From Leptodontidium sp. MPI-SDFR-AT-0119 (taxonomy: Eukaryota; Ascomycota; Leotiomycetes; Helotiales; Leptodontidiaceae), in contig JAHLEZ010000005.1 of assembly GCA_020726505.1 (NCBI GenBank), positions 2,914,001-2,978,000 of the forward strand: 64,000 nucleotides of DNA, given 5' to 3'. Positions within the stretch are counted from its first letter, which is position 1. Every line of letters starts with the position of its first letter. Below are positions 23,531 to 36,064 of the stretch, piece by piece. Position numbers and translations under genes: made by a program. The notes under the pieces are model-generated. The model was not told the origin of the DNA and did no database searches. It was given only the letters and a program-made list of their open reading frames with translations.

Positions 23531-24313
23531 ATCTGCTGGCTGGTCAATGTGTTATTTAATTGCCAACTTGGATGCAAATGTGCTCGTGAAGTGAGTAGCT
23601 TGTTGAATGGCTTATCAAACCAATTTTCGTTACTCGGCTCAGTCGTTGCAGATTTATGAGTAGTGAACCGGGTTCGAACCATAACCGAGTCGAGACAATT
23701 CATCAAATGTAGCTACGGCAGTTCTAGAAAAATGTTGGTGCAAAGTTGTTGAACTGCTTGATTCCCCGCCAATATTTCCTATTAACTTCCGCTCTACTAG
23801 CTTCGGTTGGTACAGGAGCAAGATCTTGCTCCAGACCGACTAACCCAGAGGCCAAACAAGGAAACTGAATTGAAGTAGGAATATGTAGACGTTGTTCTGT
23901 AGTATTACTGAGGCGTATTTATGAGCGCTAGTGCTTAATACAGGAAGTCCGTGTTTCCCCTTTTCCCCTCGCTTAGCCTCGCTTCCCAGAAAACAATGCG
24001 GGGTAACATGCAATGAGAATTCCCAATAATGGGGTCTATTTCTTGCCGATATGTGCTACCTTGGGGCTGGGCGATGCGGGGTATGATCGAGTTTGCTGCA
24101 AGTCGCCAGAGGCCTTCAATCCACACATGACTCGCAATACGATGTGAATGCGAATACGAGCCGGGGAAGCCTCGGCCGAAGCCGAGAGACTGGGCAGTGA
24201 TAAATGGTCTTTTCAACCCCCGAAACTCCCCATGCCTAATACTCCCCCTTCCCCTCCGACATCTTTACACCCCTCAACCTACCTCACAGCACATTGCATT
24301 GAGTCAGCGCAGC
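23531..24313. promoter_or_regulatory. Divergent promoter of Gfo/Idh/MocA 2 and Zn2Cys6 regulator genes
   Basis: Contains a perfect 6-bp inverted repeat, CTCGGC at 24171-24176 and GCCGAG at 24181-24186 with a CGAA loop. It includes CGGCCG (24173-24178), an abutted CGG/CCG pair, about 136 bp before the regulator's ATG. This could be a binding site for the regulator itself or a simple hairpin; it is not proof of either. Confidence 0.4.
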
Positions 24314-26715
24314 ATGTCTGCTTTTCATCCTCACCCCAATCCCAACCCCTTTGGCCCAGAAGCCTCAGATTATGTCTCCGTCTCCCCCGACTCCGACGCA
24401 CGAGCAGATCGTTCTGCAATAGCTGCGAGCCCTGGCTATGGCCGCCAAAAGTCACGCTTTAGGACCATGTCCTTCCCCCGAAAGCGAGCTGTGACAGCAT
24501 GCGATACATGCAGATGGAAGAAGACCAAGTGCGGTAACGAGCGTCCAGTATGCTCATCCTGCGCCAAGCATGGTTGGCCTTGTTCCTATGATCCTCGTTT
24601 AGATCATGCGTCGTAAGTTTCATGCTCAATGGACAGTATTGTACGATTTGTTGTTGTTGTAGTGGACTACCTTTAGATGAGCTGAGTCTCTTACTCTAGT
24701 TTCGATCCTGCGAGCCTACTCATTCTAGACAAGCTCCATCAAACGCTGCAGAAGCTCTCAGAGATTGAGCAGGAAGTGAAGGGTCAGAATCGTACTGGAA
24801 ATGCGACGATTGTAAACGACCTAAGGTCGCCATCGACTACTACTGTTCAACAAGTTGTTGGATCTTCAACGACTTCCCCAGGTTACCACCATGGTAGTAG
24901 TCATGATTCCACCCACACAAATGAGCACGGCGCAGGAGCTTGCAATCGTACTCCACTGACATCCTCGCCCTCTGATAGCCTCGAAGTGCCTACAGCATTC
25001 GGATCTACCGAGGCTATCTTAACATGGCCAATTTTCAACGGCCGATGGTCAAGTAATGTACTCTCCAATGAAATCCTCATTGGAAATGTTCCATCTGCAC
25101 ATGCTGAGCGCGAGTCTGGGAAGCGCGCAAGCGTCGGTATCAACGAGGAAAACGTCCCATTTCTCGTCGAATCCTTCCTACAGCTAGTACATTCGAAAAA
25201 TCCAGTCTTTCATACGCAACAAATACGTGTGGCTGCGCGGCAAGTTGCAGAATGCGGCTTTGGTTGGGATGCTTCATCTTGCATTGTTGTGTGTACATTT
25301 CTTTATCTTGTCGAAATTCCGGTCGGTCAGTGTTATGTATACATGAACTCATACTTACTTTCCATAAATGTAGCTGCTCGCGTGCGCCTTAGGAGCCATT
25401 GCACGACCATACTCCCCATCGCCAGAGTTAGATCTCTTGAGCGGTAGTGGACGCACTTCTTTAGAAGACAAACCTGGTCACTTGGAAACAGGCAATGCAT
25501 TCTATCAAGTTGCACGGAAACGTTTTGGACTTCTTGACCAGAGCATTATGGCAGGTCAGTGCCACATGCTTTCGGGCATATTTCTGATGTATACCATGCG
25601 TCCACTTGAAGCATGGTCTGCATTTCATCAGGCAGGTTCCATCTACTCACTGTATCTTAAAAGCCAGGCCGCTCTACAAGAACGCAATAACGATATGGAT
25701 ATCGACGTATCGCTTTCGCAATTAGAAAAGCGGCTAGAGCAGCGACTTTACTGGACCGTTTTGAAGTCGGAATGTGAGATCCGGGTCCAGCTCGATCTCC
25801 CACAATCAAATCTGTGCAAGCTTGACTATCCATTCCTGTTCCCTTCTCCTCCGTCTCCTGGCAGTCCCGTCGAGAGCCCAGAGTCCGCTTTGACCGCCTC
25901 CTCGCAGCAACTACAACTCGCGGAAGAGCAAACCTGGTTTTACTATCTTAGCGAAATTGCATTGCGAAGGATTGAAAACCGCGTCTTGAATGCTTTCTAC
26001 ACAGAAGACCATCCACGCTGGCTTCAAACTGATCTTTCCGTCATGATTGCTGCCGCCGAAGATATTGAGTTGCAAATGGAAACCTGGTATGCTTCCTTGC
26101 CTACCAGCATACGATTCGACACCGTGGAAGACGAAACATCCGACGAGTTGCGATTCGTCACACGCTGCCGCAGCCTTTTGATTCGAGGCCTAATCTACAG
26201 ACCTTTCTTATACTACGCGATACACTCTGTCAACTCACAAACGCACTGGGATTTGTGCAACAAACTGCAAGCCTTCGTCCAGAAAGCCCTTGAGGCTTGT
26301 TTAGCTTGTGAAACAGACATTGGGATGACCCACCGCCATCACGGCACCTGGTAAGTGACAAACGGAATCCAAGGAGCTGCCTTTTCCCAACTGGTTTTGT
26401 ATGAACAAATGTGAACTTTGTAAAGCTATTCTGACTCTCCGGTCATCTAGGTACGCCTTACGCGAGAGCACTACCAATTCGCTGTTGCTACTGGCTGCCC
26501 GCGCAGCCGGCCTCATCACCTTCGACTTCCACGTATCGTCATCGCCGCATCCTGAGGTGATATCGGATAGCCATAAATATGCGCGGGTTCTGCGTGTTTG
26601 CATTGAGAAGCTTCGGTACTGGGAGGCGGAGGCACCACCAGATATTGCACTTTCACGCCGCATTATCGAAGAGCTGACGACGATGGGTGATGTTGACCCG
26701 AATCAAGCTACATAA
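24314..26715 (+). CDS. Zn2Cys6 fungal transcription factor
   Basis: Four exons (24314-24612, 24700-25288, 25374-26350, 26451-26715; phases 2, 0, 2) give 709 residues. The binuclear zinc cluster has six Cys at about 63, 66, 73, 80, 83 and 90 (CDTCRWKKTKC ... CSSCAKHGWPC), preceded by basic FPRKRAV. A linker with LDKLHQTLQKLSEIEQEV looks like the usual dimerisation coil. The middle region, with LLACALGAIARPYSPSPE and MLSGIFLMYTMRPLEAW, belongs to the fungal transcription-factor homology domain. It is nuclear. Placement between two Gfo/Idh/MocA genes and near the permease suggests it is the local pathway regulator. The start was chosen at MSAFHPHPN; more upstream codons are open but look like leader sequence. 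Confidence 0.93.
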
Positions 26716-26877
26716 TTGTTGCATAATCTCTTACCCCGTGGCTGCCATCAGATTCTGCTGAGAAGAACTTTTGTATATCGCCATCTAAAGTGAGAGGGAA
26801 GAAAACAATTCCTCGTTCAGAGCGAAAACAGAGCCGCCAGTTCAAAGTCATCACGGTTCTCGGCCATACAACATATA

Positions 26878-28157
26878 TCATTGTTCATCTTGTGGATACA
26901 CCAACCCACCGTCCCTCCGAATTCCATCCATCAACTTCATCATCCTCAAGCTCTCCTCCAAAGGCATCAACGCATTCTCCTTCCGTCCATTCGCAATATC
27001 ATGCGCCACCGCATCAGCCTCCCAGAAGAACCCTAGCGTTCCCTCCGGCCGTTCTACCGTATACGTGCGTACCTCTCTGGTATCTGCTTCACCAAATGCA
27101 GGTCGGGGGCCCAGAATCATACGGTATCCATTAGGAACGCTACCAGCAGGACCAAATATGACGATCGTCCCATTAGAGCCCTCGATACGAGCAAAGTCCT
27201 CATCAGAACGATAGCGGAATGTCGAGGAGAGGATCGCAGTCTTCGCGGGTGCCTTTGTTGGTGACGATGTGGCTGGGTACTCGAGGATAACGGCGTTCGA
27301 CTCGTCGATTCCGTGTGAAATGCTCAGTGAGGATATCACCCGCGAGAGCTTCGGGTGGGCATCGCCGACCTTGAAGCCTCCCATGATCAGGGACGCATAG
27401 GTAAGTGTGTATATGCCAATATCGAGGAGTGCGCCGGCGCCGAGAGCGGGATCCTTCAGGCGTGATGAGGCCGGGAGATCGTCGAGGGGCATGTAATTAC
27501 CGAAATCCATGAAGAACCTCTGGACTTGTCCAATGGAATTCTTGTCGATGATCTCGGGGCGGAGAGCGGTGAAAATGGGCGAGAATCGTGTCCACATAGC
27601 TTTGCGACGTGGTTAGTGAGGGGGAATATTCAGTTTGGACGTGTCGGAGAATGAGACTACACACCTTCCATAACGAAAACGCCCTTTGCCCTTGCAGCAT
27701 CGACCACCTCCTGTGCTTCCCTCTCGTTAATCGTGAAAGGTTTCTCGCAGAGCACATGTTTCCCAGCCGCAATAGCATCCAGACAGTTCGCTTTGTGCAA
27801 CGAGTGAGGAGTCCCGATGTAGACAATATCCACACTCGCATCCTTATAAACGCCCTGATAATCTGCATATACGGCTGGTTTGGGCTGATCGGGGGCAATT
27901 TGCCATGATTTCTCCACGAAAGCATTGCCTTTTTCCAGCGAAGATGATCCTAGAGCTGCAATGGTGTGTTTTGCTGTACTAGATCTCGGAGCCAGCAGGT
28001 CTTTGACGAACATCGTTGAGATCCATCCCGTGCCTAGAAATAATCAAAAAATGTTTGGAAATATCTCCACGGGAGCAGGAGTATGGCTACTAGCCTATGA
28101 CAACTTACCTAAAATGCCCCAGCGGAGGCCTGGGACTGATTTATCCGCATTATCCAT
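26878..28157 (-). CDS. Gfo/Idh/MocA oxidoreductase (3 of 3), dihydrodiol/D-xylose dehydrogenase-like
   Basis: Exons 28157-28109, 28033-27665 and 27599-26878 (phases 1 and 1) give 379 residues. The short first exon supplies MDNADKSVPGLRWGILG, completing the GILGTGWIS nucleotide motif across the junction. VDIVYIGTPHSLHKAN and HVLCEKPFT match the dimeric dihydrodiol dehydrogenase / NADP D-xylose dehydrogenase subfamily. So do EAMWTRFSPIF, rebuilt by the second junction, and GALLDIGIYTLTYA. These oxidise pyranose sugars or trans-dihydrodiols with NADP in the cytosol. Its 5' end faces away from the regulator gene, which lies 3' of it with a gap of only about 160 bp (convergent). Confidence 0.94.
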
Positions 28158-29066
28158 TTTTCAATCCTTATTGTATCTGTGCCCTCAGCCTCTGCAATAA
28201 TGAACTAAGCTGTGGTGTAGTCTGGTCAAGCAGCTTGATATACGGAGAAGAGGTGCTGAGTTATATAGAAGAACAAAGAAGAGACTTTTGAAGAGAAGAT
28301 CAGGTAATCAAAAGCAACGTTGATGATGCGCACCACTCAGAACTGTCCGAGTGGGTTTACGGTATCAGTACCCACGCAGGTGATTGTAGGATCTGGGTCT
28401 ATTTTCTTAGTCCATTGCACGAGCTAATTAGTACCCGTGTACCTGTTCTTCTCCAGTGTCAGAAATTCATATCCCCCACTTATGGTATTTAGGTACAACG
28501 ACAAATACAGTTATGTCCGTTACTCCCCGGATTCAGGAGCGGATGCGCCAGTTACCACATTGGTGGATACGCAGACCGCTGAAACCGAAATAGCCGTTCC
28601 AAAGGAGATAATTCAATCGTCCAAGCGCAAGATGTTGTCATCTCCGGCCGTGACATTCCAAAATGCCAAGAGAAACTGACTTGGCTTGAATCTGGAGAAT
28701 GTAGAGCAGGGTAGCGGGGCTTGGGCTTCCCAGCTCGCTAAAAATTTACCCCACCCCCTTTCCCAAGATAATGGAACAGTGAACAAAAATTCACAAACCC
28801 AATGTGCATAAGAATCTCAATGCATTCCAATGAGAAATAAGAAAGATTGGATATACATTGCTAGACTATCTATTAAGCGATCTCTGGGACAATCGAGCCC
28901 ATCTCCTGCAAGTGCTGACTAGTTGATGATTTTCGCATCAGGGCCTTCAGGAGGGTGTTTCTGGTGGCAGTTAAGGGGATAAATTAACACGGACTAAACA
29001 ACAACACTTTTGCAATCGACCTTCCATACCACCACTTGCTTTCGCAATTCGCTACAATCAAATATT
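28158..29066. other. Intergenic region
   Basis: Promoter of Gfo/Idh/MocA gene 3 and 3' flank of the DAO-family gene. An 80-codon plus frame at 28437-28679 is not recognisable as a protein. Nothing else seen. Confidence 0.5.
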
Positions 29067-30381
29067 TTACAATCGACATCGAAGCTCAGACAAGTCATCT
29101 CTTTCTTGAAGGACATCTTCAACCAAAGCAACAACTTCTTCTGCGCAGCCAAATGAAAGGCTCCATCCCGAGCCGCCATGACCATAAGAATGGACAATGC
29201 GACTTTGTCTACCACCTCGTGTCCTACAGTCTCTCTCAACGCGAAAGTTCTTCTCTCTTCCTGGACGCAATCCTTGAGCCAGAGGGTATTCTGGATCAAG
29301 TCTCGCATTTTTCAAGCAAGGTAGGAACGCCTCGCAGCGAGCCCTCATGCGCTGAACGACCGGAGAATCCAACGTCAAATCTAAGTACCACTCATCACGC
29401 TGAGCGATGCCACCTGCGATGAGAATGTCATCGTTTCTCGGAACCAAGAACATGATTTCATTGTCTAGAGATGCATCGACTCCAATAGACATCGCTGCCG
29501 TGATCTTCGGGAAGTCTTTGCCGTCATTGATGAAACGGAGGAGCGCACCTCGAAGTGGGTAACAGGAAGGGTCTGAAGCCAGTTCTTTGCTGGCTAGGCC
29601 ACTTGCGTTGACGATCGCACCGGCGTTGAAGCGGCGGAGGAGACTTCGCTCTTCGGAGAAAATATCACCGCGAATTGTCTCAGTGACGAAACAAGCACCC
29701 TTGTGTTGCACCAGGTTCATGAGCCATGCCATGCATTTATCTGTGTCAATGATGGGGACGAGAAGCTCATACGCATCAACTGCACCACAACTTAAGTCAA
29801 CACCCATTTCCTCAATGAGGCCAACATCCCGTCGAACTTCGTGTGCACCACTGCCATGTATTTCGCCGAGCTTCAGCAGCTGTGTCGGGGTGTCCACGAG
29901 GGATTTCGGGAAGAAGAAGATAGACTTTCTCATCTGTACTCCAGCCATTTTTGCCAGAGCCGGATCCGCTGCAATGGCTTCCCAAATTTGGTAGGCGGTC
30001 ATGCACCACTCCTTGGATCTGATCAAGGACGTAGGATCAGTATGCTGGCCACACACTGCAGGTGGGTACTCCCACTAGAAGAGGAGTCAGTCAATGCAAA
30101 TTCTGCTTCTGGAGTATCTGGAGGACGGCAGAGGACTTTAAACTTACCAACGCTGCTGCGATTTGGGAGGTGAGTCTTTGCTCTTTGTCGTAGGAAGTCC
30201 ACTGTTTGGAGACGATGGTGACTTGGTATCCTCGGTCTAGGAGAACCCAAGCGGTGATGAGACCTGTCACTCCACCTCCAATTACCAAGACCTTTGAAGA
30301 CGATTGAGTGGGATGTGTTTGCGGTTCGGACATGAAGCTGATGTTGTGTCCCAACTGAAGGGAACTTGACTTGGAAGCCAT
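29067..30381 (-). CDS. FAD-dependent DAO-family oxidoreductase (D-amino-acid-oxidase-like)
   Basis: Exons 30381-30148 and 30074-29067 (73 nt intron, phase 0) give 413 residues. VLVIGGGVTGLITAWVLLDRGYQVTIV is the FAD-binding Rossmann segment (shown here across its GxGxxG core), followed by EQRLTSQIAAALWEYPPAVCGQ, rebuilt by the junction and typical of D-amino-acid oxidases. The C-terminus has RIVHSYGHGGSGWSLSFG, the DAO substrate/FAD closing motif. It likely oxidises a D-amino acid or related amine to an imine with hydrogen peroxide release. No clear C-terminal peroxisomal SKL is present (the end is RCRL), so location is open. The start MASKSSSLQLGHN fits relatives; frames upstream to 30486 are open but look like leader. 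Confidence 0.92.
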
Positions 30382-31842
30382 GATAGGGACTGACATTCTG
30401 GGGAAATAATGGAAGTATGAGTTGAAGTATGAAGTAGTCTTCAAGCGGGGTTTTGAATGAAGGAGGGTGTCCAGATTCGAGTTCACTCAAGGGGTTTCGG
30501 TGATTTATGTTGTAAAGTCTAAGGTACCACGACTACAGGAAAGAGCGTGGTCTTATATGGGCACATAATTAGTGAACTAGTCCTGATTAAGCTAGCTTCA
30601 CACGTAAATATCGCATGCTCACGTGGGGTGGGAGAATGCCAGGTGGGTTCATCCCGACAGCTAACCAACACGTTCAGTCACATTGGGCCACCTTAACTTC
30701 AGTGCCACATTTGGAAAATTCACATGGGTTACAATCCCAAGATACGATATAGAATATGATCATTGCCCTATGCTTTCTATCTTTGGACGTTGGCCCTCTT
30801 AGCCGCTGAAAATCGGTCAGATCCAATTCCCTGGCCGCTGGATATGCTGTCTCATCGTGATGTGCACAATAACAAAAAGAGAACCAACACTCCTTGATTT
30901 TCCACCAACAAGTCTTTCACGCCAAACAAAAAAAAGCCTCTGTTGGTGCTGATTCTTGCTGCTATCTATGGCAATACTTTAGCTTGGAAAGTAACAACGT
31001 CAATCGAAACAGCAAACCAACATCTCAATGCACCAAATTTGATGCCAAAATTGAGCCTCGGCTCAATCCTAAACCAGTTAAATAGCAGCGATCACGAATA
31101 CTGAACAGGCGGAGATTCAGTCTACACTTGAACGCCCAGGTCGAAATGGACGCAATTGAGTTCTGTTTCGCACCCCAAACATAATCATTTCATCCATTGT
31201 AGAAAACTGTCTAGAAGGAGACAAATGTGAGCTACAGACATTGCGGCAGAATGTGCCTGGGTTGAAGTTGACTTTGGATAACTTCATGAAATAAAATTAA
31301 TGCGTGAACAGAAACTATGCCATTGCCTCTGGTTCATACACCGTATGGATTTTTGGTATATTTACTGCTTTGATGGTAATCTGATTGAATTCTTTTGAGA
31401 ATTTAGGAATGAATGGCATAGTAATTCTCATTATCTGTATCTTTTGCGATGGCATTGAGCAGGCCGATCTGGACGTAACATAAGAGAATGAGCCAAATAT
31501 TGTGTTGGGGACGATGAGCGGACTCATGGCTTGCCTCCGGATGTAAACCACGAAATTTATGAAGCTTACGAATAGTCGCCGAAGATGAAGAAATGAGAGG
31601 GGGGGGGGGGGGGGGGGAAGACCAACTGTGTTATGTGCTGAAAATAACATTTCGAACTCGCCTATTTTCGTCTTTGTGTAGCCAAGATGCTTGCTCATGC
31701 AGTGTGGCACAAATCAAGCCAACTTGACCTTGCCGAATTGGGAGGCAGTTTTTCAGCTCCTCTTCCAGGCTCCAACGACATGAATGATGCATCGCCCACT
31801 TCAATCCACCAACTGTTAGCATTTGAATACTAAAGACGCAAC
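30382..31842. other. Divergent intergenic region with 19-base G run
   Basis: Separates the DAO-like (-) and repeat-HET (+) genes. A G run of 19 bases occupies 31599-31617. Small frames (for example 31315-31710 -) span that run and are not credible. No other element recognised. Confidence 0.55.
31599..31617. repeat. Poly-G run, 19 bases
   Basis: An uninterrupted G homopolymer 225 bp before the repeat-HET gene start. Purine-rich G tracts like this can form quadruplexes in DNA or RNA; length may be mis-assembled. Confidence 0.9.
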
Positions 31843-34800
31843 ATGTCGGGGCCTCCGGCACCAGCAGAACTTGACGCCATACAGGATGGTTTTCGCCACG
31901 CCCTCGCCGCGGGCATGGTACCGTTGGACGAGGAGATCCAGGCAAGGGAACTCCTATCCGAGTACCTGCTCAAGAGGTACAATCAGCTCTCAAATCCACG
32001 GGATCTCTATGACGCGATAGAGCATACTGAGGCGGTCCTTCGCCGTCTACCGCCTTCATCGCCTAAGTGGGCAGAGAGCTACGACACACTCTCATTCTTG
32101 AAAGTGTCCGAGTACGGAATCACCAAGGCCGTGAAGGAACTGGATTCAGCTGTGGAGATGAGTCTCAAAGCGAAGCAGGAAGCCTTGAAAATGGAGCTCC
32201 TGGGCAAGGATCCTGATAAATATTTTCAGATCCTCAATAATCTTGGCTATGCTCAGTCGCAACGCCATGCTGATTCCAGAGTACCACAAGATTTAGACGA
32301 CGCTATCGCTTGTGGGAGAGAAATCATTCGTCTGGCACCCAAATCTAGCAGTCAGTATACCATGGCAGTGGCGAATCTCGCGTCTCGGCTGCGAGTACGA
32401 TACTCAGTACGACACAATACTGCAGACCACGACGAGGTAATTGGAGAGCCCCGATGTGCTCGCTCACTTGTCTCAAATTATTTTTGAGACGTATCTAGTC
32501 TTCATTTGTATGCTTTAATGTAGTAGTTACTGATTCCTCTATTATCTAGGCTCTACGACTTATCAGCGAGCAATCCGCGGGACCTATCCCAGGAAAGTTT
32601 TCTCGAGAAACTCAAGCAGTCAACCTTTTCCAACTTTCCGAGCTATCATACCAGAAGTATGAAAAAGACGGGAAGCTTGAGAGCCTCGATGAGGCTATTC
32701 GGCAAGGAAGCGCTGCACTTGCTGAGCTCCCAGATCAGCATGAAAAGCGACCGGATGTGCTGCGACGAGTATCTCAGATGCATGCGTTTCGGTACGACAA
32801 GACGAAGGATCTTGCCGATGGCAAAAATGCGGTTCTGTATGCTAAAATGCGGTTTCAATCCTTGCCGCCGACTCACCCAGCCACTGTAAGTACTGAGAGT
32901 TCCCACACCATCCTCTTCTGAATATTTGAAGACATTATACATACCCCGTATTCCCCTCGAAATCGTCCTGAGGTGGCAATTGCTGACTTGTTTCCCCCCA
33001 GGGAATGCACCTTTGGCAATACTTGATGTATGCTGTTTATGTCACCAACGCCAGCTCTCACCTGTCCGATGTTGCAGAGTCAATCACCGAAAGTGTGAAG
33101 TTCATGGCCATGATGCCTGAAACGTATGATCGACGAGAAACTTGTCAGTGGCTCCTCGGAGACCTAGTCAGCCGACGCTACACTCTATCGGGCCAACTCG
33201 ACGACTTGATCGAGGTTGTTGAGCAGAACCGAAAAGTCTGCTTGGAACATAACGAGAGAGCCTCCAGGGAAGGGAGTGGGGATGTGGCCGTCGAGAAAGT
33301 TTACATCTTGAAAGGCAGTTTGATGAAGATAGCCAAAGCGCCGGTCGATAATCACATCAGGATCTTGATCACTGAAAAGCTTCGGGGGTACTTCAAATCT
33401 GCTTGTGAGCTCAGCGGAGTTGCCAATGCACCAATCGCTTTGTACAATGCTCATGGGAGAGAGCTGGCTATGTATGCGGAAGTTCTCGAGGTCAAAGAAA
33501 ATGCAACGCTCGATGACATTGAAGCCAAAATCAAAGACATGGAACTCACAAGCAAAGCCAAGGCTGAAGCTGCTGAGAAACACCGGGAAAAGCCATGGAG
33601 ACCAAAAGAGTACCACACGGAGCTTGGTGTTAGATCGCTTGCCATTGACCAAAGGAACAAGAAGATTATCTTCGACATGCCTGCCCTAGTTCAGGACATC
33701 TTCGGTTACGAGGACACCAGACCGCTGTCTATGTTTCAGTTTGCCTCACGGGAACAGAAGCTTGAGAGAGATTCTCGCGAGAAGGAGGCTGCAGAAGGCA
33801 AAAATCCCAATCCAGCATTATGTCGCATCTGTCGGAAACTCAAGGTTTTCAAACCATCTGAAGAAGGATTTGTCTGGAACGAGAAAGTGCGATTCATTCC
33901 TTTTGGAAATTTCAATCAGCTTTATTTGCGACGGCCCTGTACCATCTGTCATCTCATCTTGACACTCATCTCTGGTCCTGGGGGTTCAGGTCTGCATCCA
34001 ACCCTGGCATCTATCGATCCTGAGGTCCAAGGAACAAGTATCGAGCCTATGAAGCTTGATTCTGGGGCAGAAGTCTTGCAAGTCAGATATGGACTCCGAG
34101 AAGTGGGTGCCTTGAGAATTGTGAACATGAATGACAGTCATGAATCATTGAGACAGGGATTTCAGATCAAGAATGTCGTTTCTGCTGAAGATGTTCTCAA
34201 AAACAAAAATAGCCCGCTTCTTCAAAAGAACCAGACAGTCTCTGTACCCAAGATACAAAGATGGCTAAACAACTGCCAGCATAACCATGGGCGGCAATGT
34301 AACGGGGAGGTTTCATCACCTGTCAAAGTTCCAATGATGTTCATTGATGTAATTGACGAGTGTCTCGTCCATGTCGACTCTTCTGTCAAGTATTTCGCCT
34401 TGAGCTATGTTTGGGGCCAGAAAGTCAAGATGTCCGAGACCCTTCAGGGGAATTATCAAGCTCGTCTCAAAAAGGGCGGACTCGGTTCTACAGTGGGAAC
34501 TTCGTTGCCTCGGACAATTCAAGATGCTATCTCTCTGGTGAAATCTCTTGATGGAAGATATCTCTGGGCCGATGCTTTGTGCATCGTTCAAGATGATTCG
34601 GTCAACAAGCAGAACGAGGTCAATAAGATGGACAAAATCTACTCCCAAGCGTTCGCGACGATCGTTGCGGTTGGTGGCTTAGATGCCAACTCTGGCATAC
34701 CCGGTGTTCGACCAGATACTAGACTTCCACAAGACATCCAGTCGATAACCATCTCTAATAACTCGCCCAATCTTGAGTACATCCCGACTGGCCAGTCCAA

Positions 34801-36064
34801 CGAGCAGATTCATGTGGTGTCGACGCCCATGTCTCTCAGTCTGATGCTTGAGACATCAAAATGGGAGTCAAGGGCCTGGACTTTTCAAGAACGCTTGCTG
34901 TCCAAGAGATGCATATATTTCTCTAAGGATTGGGCTTACTTCCAATGCAACAAGGAAATTTCAAATGAAGTCGACGCGGATGAGTCGGTTCAGGGGCCAC
35001 CTTCTCGCACTCTAGAGAACCCTCTCAATGACTTGAAATTGTTGAAGAATGTGAAGGAAGAGCAATTTTTTCGAGGAGTTCACAGCGCGTACATGAAACT
35101 AGTTGAGAAATACAGCGTGAGGGAGTTGTCCTTTCATGCCGATGTACTCAATGCATTCAGCGGGGTATTTGCAGTTCTCGGCAGGCATTTACAAGGAAAT
35201 ACACTTTTCGGGCTTCCTGCGGCATTCATCGACCTCGCTTTACTTTGGACTCCGTCCAAGAAGCTGAAGCGTCGAGAAGATGTTATAAAGGCACCAGGTC
35301 TCACGGGAGATCCAAGTCAGACCGTTCAGTCCGCATGCCCCACTTGGTCGTGGGCTGGATACATCGGCCCAGTGGAGTATCATATGTTCACAGGAGACCA
35401 GACGAGCCCGCTACCAACACACATGGTGGAATGTTTCCAGATATACCGGCGTGGCTGGCTATACTCAGCCCACAGTTATGGGAAAGAGACTTACCAAGCG
35501 GTGGATTCATCGTCAATTATTCGTTACGATGGCAAGCTTGGCTGGGCGGAGAATATCCAAGAGACTTACACTGAGCTTAGGAAATGCCTCAAAATCAGTG
35601 CCCTGGGACCCGAAGTACTGCAATTCGAGGCGTGGACGATCCCAATACAATCTTTCAGATCTGGGACCGAGATGGAACTTCTAAGTAACCAAGAGAACGT
35701 CCACACCAGTGGTGAGCAAGGAGTTTATCGTCTCTACGACAAGGACGACAAACATTGTGGTCTTATCTTCGGTCTTCCAACTATTACACCTTCAGGAGAT
35801 GATAAGAACCCAACTCTGCTAGTGGCGATTTCTCGGAACGAGGAAACTGGCCGGCCGTACAAAGGTCCGAGTAGAGTTGAAGGCGAAATACCTCTGTTCA
35901 ATCGAGATGTGTACCCGTCAGCTGGACCTGGTAGCGGGATGGTAAATGCACTTGTTGTGTCATGGGCAGGATCTGATGTTGGGGAACGGGTTACTGTTGC
36001 GAGGATTCATGCAAAGGCGTGGGAGGAAGCTGGAGCCATGGAGAAACACATCAATTTAGGGTGA
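31843..36064 (+). CDS. Large protein with TPR-like helical repeats fused to a HET domain
   Basis: Exons 31843-32436, 32550-32885 and 33002-36064, all phase 0, give 1330 residues. The first roughly 500 residues are helix pairs with TPR-like spacing (for example YFQILNNLGYAQSQRH, LDDAIACGREIIRLAP, LDEAIRQGSAALAELP). A Cys-rich pre-HET segment follows: CRICRKLKVF and RRPCTICHLIL. The HET domain itself has YFALSYVWGQ, LPRTIQDAISLVKSLDGRYLWADALCIVQDD (core residues only) and IYSQAFATIVAVGG, then RAWTFQERLLSKRCIYFS. HET domains drive incompatibility cell death; the repeats may be the sensing part, by analogy with NLR-like fungal proteins, though no NACHT or NB-ARC nucleotide-binding motif is seen. 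Both introns have clean GTAATT/GTAAGT donors. Confidence 0.92.

Noticed and set aside
23655..23690. GGTTCGAACC, possible tRNA T-loop
   Set aside because: The flanking bases do not form a T stem and no acceptor or anticodon arms fit on either strand.
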